The notes: generated by a model not told the origin, from the sequence alone. A stretch of 64,000 bases of DNA from Acidimicrobiales bacterium (GCA_020629155.1 JAHDDW010000001.1:346454-410453), one strand, 5' to 3'. Positions 28,047 to 36,825 are shown, counted from the first letter of the stretch. Numbers and translations are program-made.

Positions 28047-28898
28047 TTGATACAAAGAATCACGCTTTATAACAAAAATTTTGGCTCGCAAGGCACTGCT
28101 GTTCTCCAACAGCTCTGCACTCTGCCTGTTCTGATACCATATATGGCCTATAGTTTGTGGCAAAGTTCTAACCCAATAACAGAAGAGCTTGCGCTTAGCC
28201 GCATTCCTTATCGCAACTTTCTAGCAGCAACAGTGCTTTGGGCCTTGGCAAATATTGCCACAACAAAATCTTTGCAGTTAACACAGGCAAGTGTCTTCAA
28301 CGCTATTTTATCTTTGCGCACCGTTTGGAGTGTGCTACTCGCTGCTGTTTTCTTCGACGAAACAACCAATCTAGCTTTTTGGGCGGGCACGTTGATGATC
28401 CTGCTTGCCGCGGTCTCTATCGCAATCGACCCCCAACAAAAATATAGCTTCGACTCAACGCAGGTTAAAGGAGTCGCCGTTTCGCTGGCAACATCGATTC
28501 TTTTTGCAACAGCAGTGTTTAACGATGCTAGTGCTTTGCGAAATGATTTTAATACGGGAGCGTATTTTGTTGTTGTTTTCACCGCTCCAGCGTTGCTTAT
28601 ATTCTTCGTATCAAGTAAGGCTAGAGAAGAAACAAAACTAATCGTGGCTGACGACGGCTTTCGTTGGTTCTGGATTCTAGGTCCATTAGTTGCTGCTTCA
28701 GCTGTTCTTTTTATTGAAGCGTTTAAGCGTGCAGACTTCTCAGTTGTTTCATCGATCAACCAACTCCAAGCTATTGTTGTTACCCTCGGAGCAATCTTTT
28801 TACTTAAGGAGAAAGATCGGCTCTACCTCAAAATAGCCGCTGGTTGCATCACCTTTGCAGGCGCCGTTGTTATCGTCGCACTGTCTAAAACAACATAA
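28047..28898 (+). CDS. EamA/DMT-family permease, first helix disrupted by a frameshift
   Basis: The 283 residues show nine or so hydrophobic helices in the two-repeat EamA pattern of drug/metabolite exporters. The open frame starts on a weak TTG and lacks the first helix. That helix is encoded just upstream from GTG at 27995 in another frame (VWLLLLIF). Removing one T from the T7 run at 28014–28020 would join it to SILAGSASILIQRI and restore a normal protein. The gene is therefore frameshifted, contains a sequencing error, or is phase-variable. The transported compound is unknown. A hairpin repeat starts at its stop codon and may end its transcript. Confidence 0.75.
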   Translation: MIQRITLYNKNFGSQGTAVLQQLCTLPVLIPYMAYSLWQSSNPITEELALSRIPYRNFLAATVLWALANIATTKSLQLTQASVFNAILSLRTVWSVLLAAVFFDETTNLAFWAGTLMILLAAVSIAIDPQQKYSFDSTQVKGVAVSLATSILFATAVFNDASALRNDFNTGAYFVVVFTAPALLIFFVSSKAREETKLIVADDGFRWFWILGPLVAASAVLFIEAFKRADFSVVSSINQLQAIVVTLGAIFLLKEKDRLYLKIAAGCITFAGAVVIVALSKTT

Positions 28899-28995
28899 GG
28901 GCATCCCTACTACTTGTAGATGCCCCTATAATTTCGAGCGCTAGCACGCATCTTTTAGCGGTTTTTTGATAAAGCGATTCAGCGGAAAAGCAATA
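28899..28995 (+). repeat. Dispersed hairpin repeat, copy downstream of the permease gene
   Basis: The element has an 8-bp arm hairpin with one mismatch (GGGCATCC at 28899–28906, AGATGCCC at 28918–28925, 11-base loop). It is followed by ATTTCGAGC…CACGCATC and a second segment TTTTAGCGGTTTTTTGATAAAG with GATTCAGCGGAAAAGC. The geometry and second segment match the copy at 40350–40460. It sits between convergent genes (permease and HepT), so it may also act as a terminator. Confidence 0.75.
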
Positions 28996-29025
28996 AATAG
29001 ACACAACCTATACGCATAGTAGTTG

Positions 29026-29439
29026 TCACGAGTCTGTAAGTGTCGCTCTAAGTTCCCGAGAAAATGCAAGCAAATCGACGCTGTGGTTTGTTGCAATATC
29101 TTTCACAATGCCAACATCAACTTTTTCGTAACTATGAACAATAACATTTCTGAAACCGACAACTGATTTCATAACTTGGGCAACATCTGTGGAGAGAAGA
29201 TCACGTTGTTCAAGAATGCTAAACATTTCCCGATTAGTTTTTGGTTCTCCAAGTTTTCTTTGTGAAATAACATGTGATGAGGCATCAAGCGCTGCTTGAA
29301 TCGCAAGTTGCAGCGTATGCGTTACAAACCGTTCTTCTTTGATGTCTGATTCAATACGACCAAAATCGGCTTCTTTCAGATCAGCGATGCATGTTTCAAG
29401 GAAAGCAAGCTTCTTAAGGGCTAACTCTTCAGCGGTCAT
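29026..29439 (-). CDS. hepT: HEPN-domain toxin of the HepT/MntA type
   Basis: The 137-residue all-helical protein has the HEPN RNase motif R-x4-H-x-Y in FRNVIVHSY (R97, H102, Y104). In characterised HepT proteins R and H cleave RNA and the tyrosine is AMPylated by MntA to silence the toxin. It starts inside the end of the MNT gene (4-base overlap), the standard antitoxin-first order here. The length fits the family. It probably acts as a phage-responsive or plasmid-style toxin; that is known of the family, not shown here. Confidence 0.9.
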   Translation of the reverse strand: MTAEELALKKLAFLETCIADLKEADFGRIESDIKEERFVTHTLQLAIQAALDASSHVISQRKLGEPKTNREMFSILEQRDLLSTDVAQVMKSVVGFRNVIVHSYEKVDVGIVKDIATNHSVDLLAFSRELRATLTDS

Positions 29440-29876
29440 GAAGCCTCCAACTCAGCTGATGTTTCGTCCTTCACATACGGTATCTGTCGGTAGCGTTGCA
29501 GATGTCTAATCATATCGAAATATTCGCTTCTTTTACGAACCTCAAAGGTGATACGAGCCAACGAATTTCTTTCAACAAGAAGATAGCCGCCAAGTAAAAC
29601 TTCATGCACCAACTCACAATCAGCTTTGTTTAAAACAATCAGATCAACATCTATACCAAGCAGGTCTTCAATTTCGCCAGCCAATCGCTGACCAGATCCT
29701 TGCAACGTCGAAGGTGGAGATGTCTCGTATAAAACCGCAAGATCAATATCACTTGCCTGCTTCATCTGCCCGCTAGCGTAGCTTCCGAAAAGATACACAG
29801 CTGCGATATTTTCTGAAACCATTTTTTCTGCTGAGAAAAAGGTTTTTGTCGCCGCAACTCGCTGTGAAAGCTCCAT
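29436..29876 (-). CDS. mntA: MNT-domain nucleotidyltransferase antitoxin (MntA)
   Basis: The 146-residue protein has the minimal nucleotidyltransferase signature GS-x10-D-x-D: G31, S32, D43 and D45 in FGSYASGQMKQASDIDL. MntA-type antitoxins AMPylate the tyrosine of their HepT partner. The gene precedes hepT with a 4-base overlap, which supports coupled expression. The catalytic residues are intact, so the module is probably functional. Confidence 0.9.
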   Translation of the reverse strand: MELSQRVAATKTFFSAEKMVSENIAAVYLFGSYASGQMKQASDIDLAVLYETSPPSTLQGSGQRLAGEIEDLLGIDVDLIVLNKADCELVHEVLLGGYLLVERNSLARITFEVRKRSEYFDMIRHLQRYRQIPYVKDETSAELEAS

Positions 29877-29927
29877 ACCAGCTACTATAGCAGGCGGTTG
29901 AGAAAGGTTGAAGAAGAGGAAAGGCCA

Positions 29928-30077
29928 CTACCGTTGGTTGTACTGGCTGTTTCGTGGATGAGTAAGTGAGAAAATGGATTTTCTCTTTGGGTTAGGCGTG
30001 GGACATGCAAGTACAAATTCTTCAAGAGTGGTCTCATCGTCTAAGCCACTCACCATAACAGCCACAATACTTGGCAT
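29928..30077 (-). CDS. Possible small protein or gene remnant
   Basis: A 49-codon frame from ATG at 30077 to TAG at 29928 has balanced, protein-like composition (acidic LDDETTLEEF followed by basic NPKRKSIF). It lies upstream of the MntA gene on the same strand. I recognise no family and see no clear ribosome-binding site. It may be chance or a remnant of a lost gene. Confidence 0.2.
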   Translation of the reverse strand: MPSIVAVMVSGLDDETTLEEFVLACPTPNPKRKSIFSLTHPRNSQYNQR

Positions 30078-30104
30078 CAAGCAGAATCAAAGTAATCTAC
30101 ACCT

Positions 30105-30338
30105 ATGGCAACTGACACATCCGACGCTATAGAAAAAAAGCGGCAAGAAATTTTTCGCTCTATGACAGGCAGCGAACGAGTCGAGCTGCTATTTCAAATG
30201 TCTGACGAAGCGAAACAAATAACATGCGACGGAATCAAAGCCAGAAACCCTCACATGACCCAAAAAGAAATCCACGAACAATGGCTAACACTGCTTTATG
30301 GACCAGAATTAACCCAGAAGCTCCTTGCAGATGTTTAG
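30105..30338 (+). CDS. Small partner protein of a nucleotidyltransferase module
   Basis: The 77-residue hydrophilic protein is mostly helical, with a charged N-terminus and SMTGSERVELLFQMSDEAK in the middle. It is not assigned to a named family. Its stop overlaps the ATG of the next gene (ATGTTTAG at 30331–30338), so the two are translationally coupled. Small helical proteins often accompany this class of nucleotidyltransferase-like proteins in putative toxin–antitoxin pairs. The pairing is seen in the sequence; the role is inference. Confidence 0.7.
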   Translation: MATDTSDAIEKKRQEIFRSMTGSERVELLFQMSDEAKQITCDGIKARNPHMTQKEIHEQWLTLLYGPELTQKLLADV

Positions 30339-30887
30339 CAAATTTTTTAAAAAACCGATGCGCTGCTTCACGAAGCAAAAATTGACTATATGGTCGCTGG
30401 TTCTGTTGCCAGTACGTACCACTCTGGGCCAAGGATGACCAGAAATCTCGATGTCGTCGTAGATTTAGACGAACAATCAGCGAAAAAATTAGAGAAAATT
30501 ATTAGAGCAAACAAGCTATATATCGATGACCCAGTCACAGCTGCTCTTGGCAAAGACATGTGTAACATCTTAGATGTTCAATCAGGTTGGAAAGCCGACT
30601 TAATTGTTCTTAAAGAGAGAGCTTTCAGCCAAGAAGAATTCAGCCGAAAACACCCAGCTGAGATAGCAGGAGTCAAAACTTTCGTTGCAACTGTTGAAGA
30701 CGTAATTTTATCAAAACTAGAGTGGAGCAAGTCCTCGGTATCTGAAACGCAAACTAACGATGTTATGTCAATTCTGGCCGCAAGATACGACGAACTTGAT
30801 ATTTCATATATAAAAAAATGGTCAAAGAAACTTGGTATCAAAGAAAAGTTTGCTGAAATTTGTAAAACAGTTGAGGAACCTGACTAG
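30331..30887 (+). pseudogene. Nucleotidyltransferase-like protein (DUF6036/AbiEii-type), frameshifted near its start
   Basis: The main frame (from codon 30390) encodes MVAGSVASTYHSGPRMTRNLDVVVDLD, a nucleotidyltransferase core with the G-S and D-x-V pattern, and a helical C-terminus, as in standalone nucleotidyltransferases paired with small proteins. The natural start is the ATG at 30331, overlapping the upstream stop, but it is out of frame. Adding one A to the A6 run at 30349–30354 would give FSKFFKKTDALLHEAKIDYM joined to the rest and restore about 185 residues. Translation from the internal ATG would lack the first strand. Whether the change is real, phase-variable or an error is open. 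Confidence 0.7.
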
Positions 30888-30948
30888 TCAAGCTGTCATA
30901 GGTTTCTTAGAACAAGGCTGACCTGCACAACCCTGTTACACTCATCGT

Positions 30949-31392
30949 GTGCCCGATTGGACCTATATCCCCTTGCGACGATCGGCAGCTGGCGCGTTTG
31001 GAAGCCATCACGCAGCTCGCCGAGCTGCCATGCGCTTCATCCGAAAAATCGCTGCTCTTCCTGGCGGAGCGACCCTGATTAAAAGTTTTGACTACACCTA
31101 TGATCTGCCTGAAACACAGATAGCGATCGATGGCAACACGTTTGCTTCGCCTATCGGCGTTATTGTCAGTCAAACCAGTCAACGTTCAACGACAGTTTTT
31201 CGTTCAATGGGTTTCGGTTTCGCCTGCGAGAAATCTGATGTTCCAGCTGGAGCTATAGTTTCTGATGCTGTAACTGTCGAGGGTTTACTCGCCGAACTCG
31301 ACAAGGGAGCGCCACTTATTGTTGCTAATAAAGCAGTTATTGCTGAAGGGCCAGCGATAGCTCAGCGTGTCAATGAGACTCTCTCTCAATGA
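30949..31392 (+). CDS. N-terminal part of a split protein (degenerate TIM-barrel-like start)
   Basis: From GTG at 30949 the 147-residue product starts PDWTYIPLRRSAAGAFGSHH and contains FASPIGVIVSQ, features that recall the N-terminal half of dihydroorotate dehydrogenase-like proteins, although catalytic residues are not convincing. The frame ends at TGA (31390–31392) and continues without any other stop into the membrane protein from 31393 on. The two parts therefore look like one ancestral gene. Nonsense mutation is the simplest reading. Confidence 0.6.
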   Translation: MPDWTYIPLRRSAAGAFGSHHAARRAAMRFIRKIAALPGGATLIKSFDYTYDLPETQIAIDGNTFASPIGVIVSQTSQRSTTVFRSMGFGFACEKSDVPAGAIVSDAVTVEGLLAELDKGAPLIVANKAVIAEGPAIAQRVNETLSQ

Positions 31393-31458
31393 GCACGCCC
31401 AGCAAAACATACTGTTGAGCCAACTAACTGGCTGCGTCCATGGACATGGGCAGCCTGG

Positions 31459-32346
31459 GTGTGGGCTATGTGGCTTGGCATAGCAATGTTTTGCGGCGGG
31501 GTCGGCGCTATCGCCATCACCTATGGGCCTGTTCTTTTAGGCTATGACCAGGACTTTCTTGGTGCCTCAACAGCCGAACTTCGCGCGATGAACAGCCGCT
31601 TAATCCCCTTTATTCAACATGACCGGGTAACGATGGCTGGATGCATGATGGCTATTGGCTTCAACGACATAGGGTTTGCTTTGGCGATGCGACGAGGCTG
31701 GCGTTGGGCGCGAGCTGGTTTTGCTTTTGCTGGCGCGATCGGTTTCCCAACGTTCTTTCTGTTTCTTGGGTACCGTTTTTTTGATCCACTTCATTTTGCT
31801 GTAGCCGTCGGGTTCTTCCCGCTCTACCTTATGGGCGTGTTCGGCCGCAAAGCAAAAGAAACGTGGAGAGTCCCCGTCAACGTTGGCCAACAGGTTCGCC
31901 ATCGAGCGCTCTATGGTCAACTTCTTATGATTGCTTGCAGCATCGGCATCTTCGTCGCTGGCTTAGTTATCATGTTTGTTGGTTTACGTGACGTCTTGAT
32001 CCCATCAGATCGGCTGTTTCTTGACGATACCCAGGCAAACCTTGCCGCTGCTCTCGACGGCAGACTGGTGCGTTTCATCGCACATGACCGAGCTGGGTTC
32101 GGTGGAGCGCTCACTTCACTCGGCGGTGGTCTTCTCACAACCTCAGCTTGGGGATGGCGAAGCGGAGAACGAAGCACATGGTGGCTCCTCGGCGCAGCAG
32201 CAACGGTTGGGTTAGGAGCAGCACTGTATGTGCATTTCAGTATCGGCTACACCGATTTTTTGCACCTCTCCCCTGTCTATCTCGCTACCGCCTGGGTTAG
32301 CACGGCGCTCTATCTCAGCAAAGACTGGTTTTGGGCTACGCTGTAG
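31459..32346 (+). CDS. Polytopic membrane protein, C-terminal part of the split gene
   Basis: The 295 residues hold about seven hydrophobic helices in two similar halves. Each half has a membrane helix, then a YDQDFLG or SDRLFLD segment, then a FIQHDRVTMAG or FIAHDRAGFGG motif, so an internal duplication is likely. The frame is open upstream to 31393 and codes WLRPWTWAAWVW, the start of the first helix. The GTG start at 31459 therefore lies inside a helix and has no ribosome-binding site. This supports descent from one longer protein with the preceding frame. Function unknown. Confidence 0.65.
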   Translation: MWAMWLGIAMFCGGVGAIAITYGPVLLGYDQDFLGASTAELRAMNSRLIPFIQHDRVTMAGCMMAIGFNDIGFALAMRRGWRWARAGFAFAGAIGFPTFFLFLGYRFFDPLHFAVAVGFFPLYLMGVFGRKAKETWRVPVNVGQQVRHRALYGQLLMIACSIGIFVAGLVIMFVGLRDVLIPSDRLFLDDTQANLAAALDGRLVRFIAHDRAGFGGALTSLGGGLLTTSAWGWRSGERSTWWLLGAAATVGLGAALYVHFSIGYTDFLHLSPVYLATAWVSTALYLSKDWFWATL

Positions 32347-32380
32347 ATGGAATAAAAACAACTTTTGTCGATTTCTTCAC

Positions 32381-32579
32381 AACTTGATCCTCATCCCTAA
32401 CTCGATCTCCCGTCATCCCCAACTCGATCCCGTCATCCCCAACTCGATCCCGTCATCCCCAACTTGATTGGGGATCTCCCTGGCTAGATTCCCAGTCGTA
32501 GCTGGGAATGACGTGGCCATAGCTGGGAATGACGTGGCCATAATTAGGAAAGACGTGACTGTAGCTGGGAGTGACGGGG
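32381..32579. repeat. Short tandem and palindromic repeat block downstream of mfd
   Basis: The block has three to four copies of a 20-base unit, ACTCGATCCCGTCATCCCCA and variants, and then the hairpin ATCCCCAACTTGATTGGGGAT. Several AGCTGGGAATGACGTGGCC units follow. A highly similar block lies at 36143–36281 in the same orientation. It fills most of the gap 32347–32617. Such ATTCCC/GGGAATGACG repeats are common dispersed elements in bacterial genomes. The remaining bases before mfd contain an AAACCATCTAGCTTATG motif shared with other gaps. Confidence 0.85.
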
Positions 32580-32617
32580 TTTCGCTAAGAAAGAGGGCTT
32601 GGAATAAACCATCTAGC

Positions 32618-35600
32618 TTATGACGTCAAATTGTCGGCGAACATTGTGTCGAAAAACGTTAAAAGATCTTTCACAAGATCAGATTTGCGCATCAACCCGA
32701 CGTGGAGCTGGCCGCCGTCGTCGCCGTAGGCTGTTGGTTTCCACGACCCTTTCGGAAACAAGCGTTTAAAGCGCACTTCTTGACTAGCTTTCAACTTTAT
32801 AGGGCCGAACCGAGCGATGTATTTCGGGCCACCGAAACCAGGACCGTCAATCACATTTAGCTCTTTCACCCCTAACACAGCACAATACGCTTTGAGTTGC
32901 GCCAAACTTAGCAGTTGTGCCACTGGTTCCGGCAACGGACCATAACGATCTTGCCATGTTTTTGTGACTTCGACCAAACTTTCTTGATCACGCACATCTG
33001 TCAACGCACGATACGCTTCGATACGCTGCTGCTCAGACTCGATATAGCTTGTCGGGATATGCGCATCAACAGGCAAATCAATTTTGATTTCTTCAACCGC
33101 CTCAGGTTGTGTCTCGCCTTTCAGCTCGGCAACCGCTTCGGTCACCATCTGACAATACAAGTCATAGCCAACCGAAGAAATATGGCCAGACTGACCAGCA
33201 CCAAGCAAATTACCAGCGCCACGAATCTCTAAATCTCGCATCGCTATTTTGAACCCAGAACCAAGCTCGGTTGCTTCACCAATTGTTTTCAAACGCTCAA
33301 ACGCTTCTTGCGACAGCGACGCATCAGGCCTGGTGAACAAATAGGCATAGGCTCGTTGACCTGAACGACCAACACGACCACGCAGCTGATGCAACTGACC
33401 AAGACCTAACAACTCGGCTCGGTCAAGCACCATGGTATTCACTGTTGGCATATCGATACCAGATTCAATGATGGTAGTACACACTAGAACATCAAACTCG
33501 CCCTCCCAGAAGTCAAGCACAACTTTTTCTAGCGTGCCTTCATCCATCTGACCGTGCGCTATCGCAACCCGAGCTTCAGGCACCAGATTTCGCAAGTCTT
33601 GCGCTACTTTTTCGATGCTTTGCACCCTGTTATGGACATAAAAAACTTGCCCCTCACGGAGCAATTCACGGCGGATCGCTTCAGCAACAGCACGCTCGTC
33701 ATAATCGCCAACATAGGTCAAAATAGGTTGCCGATCAGCTGGTGGCGTGTTTAACACTGACATGTCACGAATGCCTGTAAGGCTCATCTCTAACGTGCGA
33801 GGAATCGGCGTTGCTGAAAGTGTGAGCACGTCAACGTTAGCTTTAAAGTTTTTGATTTTCTCTTTATGGGTTACGCCAAACCGCTGCTCTTCATCGACGA
33901 TGAGTAAACCAAGGTCTTTGAACTCGATATCTTTCGACAAAATGCGGTGCGTGCCGATCAACATATCAACCTCGCCAGCGTTGAGTCGTTCAACCACTTT
34001 GCGGGCTTGTGCAGCGGTTAAGAAACGGCTTAACACTTCGACTGTTGTTGGATACGGCGCGAAACGATCGACAAACGTTTGATAATGCTGATGCGCGAGC
34101 AACGTCGTCGGCACCAACATCGCCACTTGCTTACCGCCTTGGATTGCTTTGAACGCAGCACGCAACGCAACCTCGGTTTTACCGAAACCAACGTCACCCA
34201 CAACAAGACGATCCATCGGCGACGGCGCTTCCATATCGTCTTTAATAGCGTTGACCGCTTCGGCCTGATCTGGCGTCAACTCATATGGAAACGCACTTTC
34301 TACTTCTTGCTGCCAGGCAGTGTCAGGCTCATAGCTATGACCTTCAAGCGAGATGCGTTTTTGATAGAGCACCACAAGTTCTTGCGCAACTTCTGCAACA
34401 GCCGAACGAACCTTTGCTTTCGCTTTCGCGAAGTCAGCGCCACCTAAACGATTTAACCGAGGCGAATCGCCGCCAGTGAAGCGACGGATCAGCTCGATCT
34501 GATCTGACGGCAGGTAAAGCTTGTCGTCGCCACGATAGTCAAGCAGCAAATAGTCACGCTCGAAACCGCCGATCGCGCGAGTGACCATACCAGCGAAACG
34601 ACCAACACCGTGTTGATGATGCACCACATAATGGCCAGGTTGGAGACCGTCGAAAAACCCTTCACTTTGGCGCTTCGACGGACGGCGAGCCTTGCGATGC
34701 GAACGCCGCCTGCCACTCAAATCAGCTTCGGTCAGCACAGCCACACCAACGTCGCTGAGAATAAAACCTCGCTCTAACGAAGCGAGACACAACGTGCCGC
34801 CAACATCAAACGTTGGTTCAAGTTCAGTTGTTTGATCAACCAGGTCAAGACCCCACTGGCGAAGAAGCTTTGCGCTTCGCTGTGCCGTACCAGCGCCTTG
34901 CGCGGTTGCGACTAGTGTTGCGTCGCTGACAAGCAGTTGCCCGAGGCGAGCAGCCATTTGTTCGCCAGGTGACTCCCACCCAGAAGCAGACATGACCGCC
35001 ACGTCTGGGCTTTGCGGCACCGACGTGACAGACACAAACGGTGCCGACGTTTTTGCTAACAGCCGATCAAATGGAACATGAAGTTGTGGAAAGGTTTCAC
35101 CGTCGTCGCCAGCTCCCCACGTTTTGGCGAGGCTAGCAGCCAAGTCAGTTTCTTCAGCGATCAAATCAGCGGCTCTTTTACGGAGCCGAGACGGATCGAC
35201 CAACGCCACCATCGCATCAGAACTCAACAGATCAGGCAAAACGGTCACTTCTTCGCTGAGCCATGGCAACCATGACTCCATCCCGTCGAAACTCTGACCG
35301 TCGACAAAACGTTGCCACTGCTCTACACCCCACGGGTGCGTTTGTTTCAACGATGCAGCTTTTTCTGCAATAGCATCAGTAGCGAGCAGTTCACGACACG
35401 GGAAAATTGAGGTTTCAGAAAGATCTACCGTTGAACGTTGCGAAGAGACAGAGAACTCGCAAAGCCGCTCGACTTCGTCACCCCAAAGATCGATGCGTAT
35501 CGGGCGATCCTCAGTAGAAGGAAAAACATCGACAATAGAACCACGCACCGAAAATTCGCCACGGTGTTCCACTTGGCTTTCGCGGCGGTAACCGAACGCT

Positions 35601-36067
35601 ACGAGTTGTGCAGCTAACGCTTGTGGATCGACGCTATCTTCAACACCGACGATAATCGGCTCGCAAAAACCTGCCGTTGGACTTAGCCGTTGAATAAGTG
35701 CCCGCACTGGAGCAACGACAACCTTTGGGCAGTGTTGTTCATCTTGCAGTGCCCAGATGGTTGCCAACCGGCGACCCATTGTTTCAACTGATGGACTTAC
35801 ACGTTCAAACGGCAATGTCTCCCACGCAGGATACGATAACGCTTCGCCTTCGCCTAAAAACACACTGAGATCATTTACAAGACGATCAGCTTCTGCCGTT
35901 GTCGGCGTGACAACAAGCAACGGCACTCGCTGCGATGCGAGAGCCACCCCAGCGAGTGCAATCGCTCTTGCTGGCTCAACGACAGAAAGCGCTGTAGTTT
36001 TACGGCCAACAAGTTCAATAATTGCTGGATCTTCGGCTACTTTTGCAGCCAGACTTTGAAAGCTCAC
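32618..36067 (-). CDS. mfd: Transcription-repair coupling factor
   Basis: Mfd displaces RNA polymerase stalled at DNA lesions and recruits UvrA. The 1,149-residue protein has the UvrB-like N-terminal module, the RNA-polymerase interaction domain around FFDGLQPGHYVVHHQHGVGRF, and a RecG-like SF2 translocase with Walker A GDVGFGKTEVAL near residue 624 and Walker B LLIVDEEQRFG. The TRG-like region and C-terminal D7 domain follow. The length is normal and no motif is broken. The gene stands alone on the minus strand, bracketed by direct repeat blocks. Confidence 0.98.
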   Translation of the reverse strand: MSFQSLAAKVAEDPAIIELVGRKTTALSVVEPARAIALAGVALASQRVPLLVVTPTTAEADRLVNDLSVFLGEGEALSYPAWETLPFERVSPSVETMGRRLATIWALQDEQHCPKVVVAPVRALIQRLSPTAGFCEPIIVGVEDSVDPQALAAQLVAFGYRRESQVEHRGEFSVRGSIVDVFPSTEDRPIRIDLWGDEVERLCEFSVSSQRSTVDLSETSIFPCRELLATDAIAEKAASLKQTHPWGVEQWQRFVDGQSFDGMESWLPWLSEEVTVLPDLLSSDAMVALVDPSRLRKRAADLIAEETDLAASLAKTWGAGDDGETFPQLHVPFDRLLAKTSAPFVSVTSVPQSPDVAVMSASGWESPGEQMAARLGQLLVSDATLVATAQGAGTAQRSAKLLRQWGLDLVDQTTELEPTFDVGGTLCLASLERGFILSDVGVAVLTEADLSGRRRSHRKARRPSKRQSEGFFDGLQPGHYVVHHQHGVGRFAGMVTRAIGGFERDYLLLDYRGDDKLYLPSDQIELIRRFTGGDSPRLNRLGGADFAKAKAKVRSAVAEVAQELVVLYQKRISLEGHSYEPDTAWQQEVESAFPYELTPDQAEAVNAIKDDMEAPSPMDRLVVGDVGFGKTEVALRAAFKAIQGGKQVAMLVPTTLLAHQHYQTFVDRFAPYPTTVEVLSRFLTAAQARKVVERLNAGEVDMLIGTHRILSKDIEFKDLGLLIVDEEQRFGVTHKEKIKNFKANVDVLTLSATPIPRTLEMSLTGIRDMSVLNTPPADRQPILTYVGDYDERAVAEAIRRELLREGQVFYVHNRVQSIEKVAQDLRNLVPEARVAIAHGQMDEGTLEKVVLDFWEGEFDVLVCTTIIESGIDMPTVNTMVLDRAELLGLGQLHQLRGRVGRSGQRAYAYLFTRPDASLSQEAFERLKTIGEATELGSGFKIAMRDLEIRGAGNLLGAGQSGHISSVGYDLYCQMVTEAVAELKGETQPEAVEEIKIDLPVDAHIPTSYIESEQQRIEAYRALTDVRDQESLVEVTKTWQDRYGPLPEPVAQLLSLAQLKAYCAVLGVKELNVIDGPGFGGPKYIARFGPIKLKASQEVRFKRLFPKGSWKPTAYGDDGGQLHVGLMRKSDLVKDLLTFFDTMFADNLTS

Positions 36068-36142
36068 TAGATCAGTATAGCTATCGAGTTGCCAACGATT
36101 TGAACCAGATCAAAAATCTCGCTCTTAGCTAGATTCCTTCAC

Positions 36143-36281
36143 ACCCGATCCCCTCATTCTTAACTTGATCCCGTCGCCCCCAACTCAATCCCGTCATCCC
36201 CAACTCAATCCCGTCATCCCCAACTTGATTGGGGATCTCTCTTTGGCCAGATTCCCAGTCGGAGCTGGGAATGACGTGGCT
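36143..36281. repeat. Second copy of the tandem/palindromic repeat block, upstream of mfd
   Basis: This block repeats the CCGTCATCCCCAACT unit and the hairpin CCCCAACTTGATTGGGG, then ATTCCCAGTCGGAGCTGGGA (36249–36268) and ATGACGTGGC, closely matching 32381–32579 in the same orientation. It lies in the 422-base gap 36068–36489. The rest of that gap (36282–36489) has an open frame on the plus strand with protein-like wording but no recognisable family. Confidence 0.85.
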
Positions 36282-36489
36282 GCTTGGTGCTACTACGCTG
36301 CATCGCGATGATCTCTCCTATCCAAACATTCGAAACGCTTTCGACCAGGTGTCGATCGCAGCGTTGGAGAGCCCCATTGTTTGCATCACCGATGCGTCTT
36401 GGCATAACGCTACTTCGTTCGGGAAACGTAACAGCAAGCCCGTTGTATTACTGTCAACCACTTGTAAACAGCTATTGTCAGAAAGCTTG

Positions 36490-36825
36490 CTATTCTCCTG
36501 TGATTTCGACTAGACGATTATTTGTGAGGAACTCAAGCGCAAGTTTCAACTGGGTTTCCAGTATCGACTTGAGATGCTTATTACTTGTATTACCCATAGT
36601 TAACCATAGGACTTTCGGAGGAGGTCCTACTCGATCTACTAAATGAACGAAATCTCTGTCTTTAGTAACAACTACATCTGCGCTTTTGCGGGCTGCTTCA
36701 AATATGGTCTCATCGGCTGCGTCTCTATAGCCCATTTCTTTCACAGAGAAGGCTTTGACATCAAAATTCTTTGTTAGCCAAGGTGCTAATGAAGGAGACA
36801 GTTGCGCATCCAGCCACAAAATCAT
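36490..36825 (-). CDS. DUF5615 PIN-like toxin
   Basis: The 111-residue protein opens with ILWLDAQLSPSLAPWL and has the later acidic motif VVTKDRDFVHLV; both are typical of the DUF5615 PIN-like fold, a shortened variant of the PIN nuclease domain. It overlaps the DUF433 gene by 4 bases. This gene pair is a recognised type II toxin–antitoxin arrangement (the VapC45/VapB45-like group). The proposed target is RNA; this is known of the family rather than seen here. Confidence 0.88.
   Translation of the reverse strand: MILWLDAQLSPSLAPWLTKNFDVKAFSVKEMGYRDAADETIFEAARKSADVVVTKDRDFVHLVDRVGPPPKVLWLTMGNTSNKHLKSILETQLKLALEFLTNNRLVEITGE

Noticed and set aside
32401-32470. CRISPR-like array of 20-base repeats
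   Set aside because: The units abut directly with no unique spacers, and no cas genes are present. It is a simple tandem repeat.
36229-36513. 94-residue plus-strand open frame between mfd and the DUF5615 gene
   Set aside because: The composition is protein-like in part, but it begins inside the repeat block, has no start signal, and resembles nothing I know. A remnant is possible but not supported.
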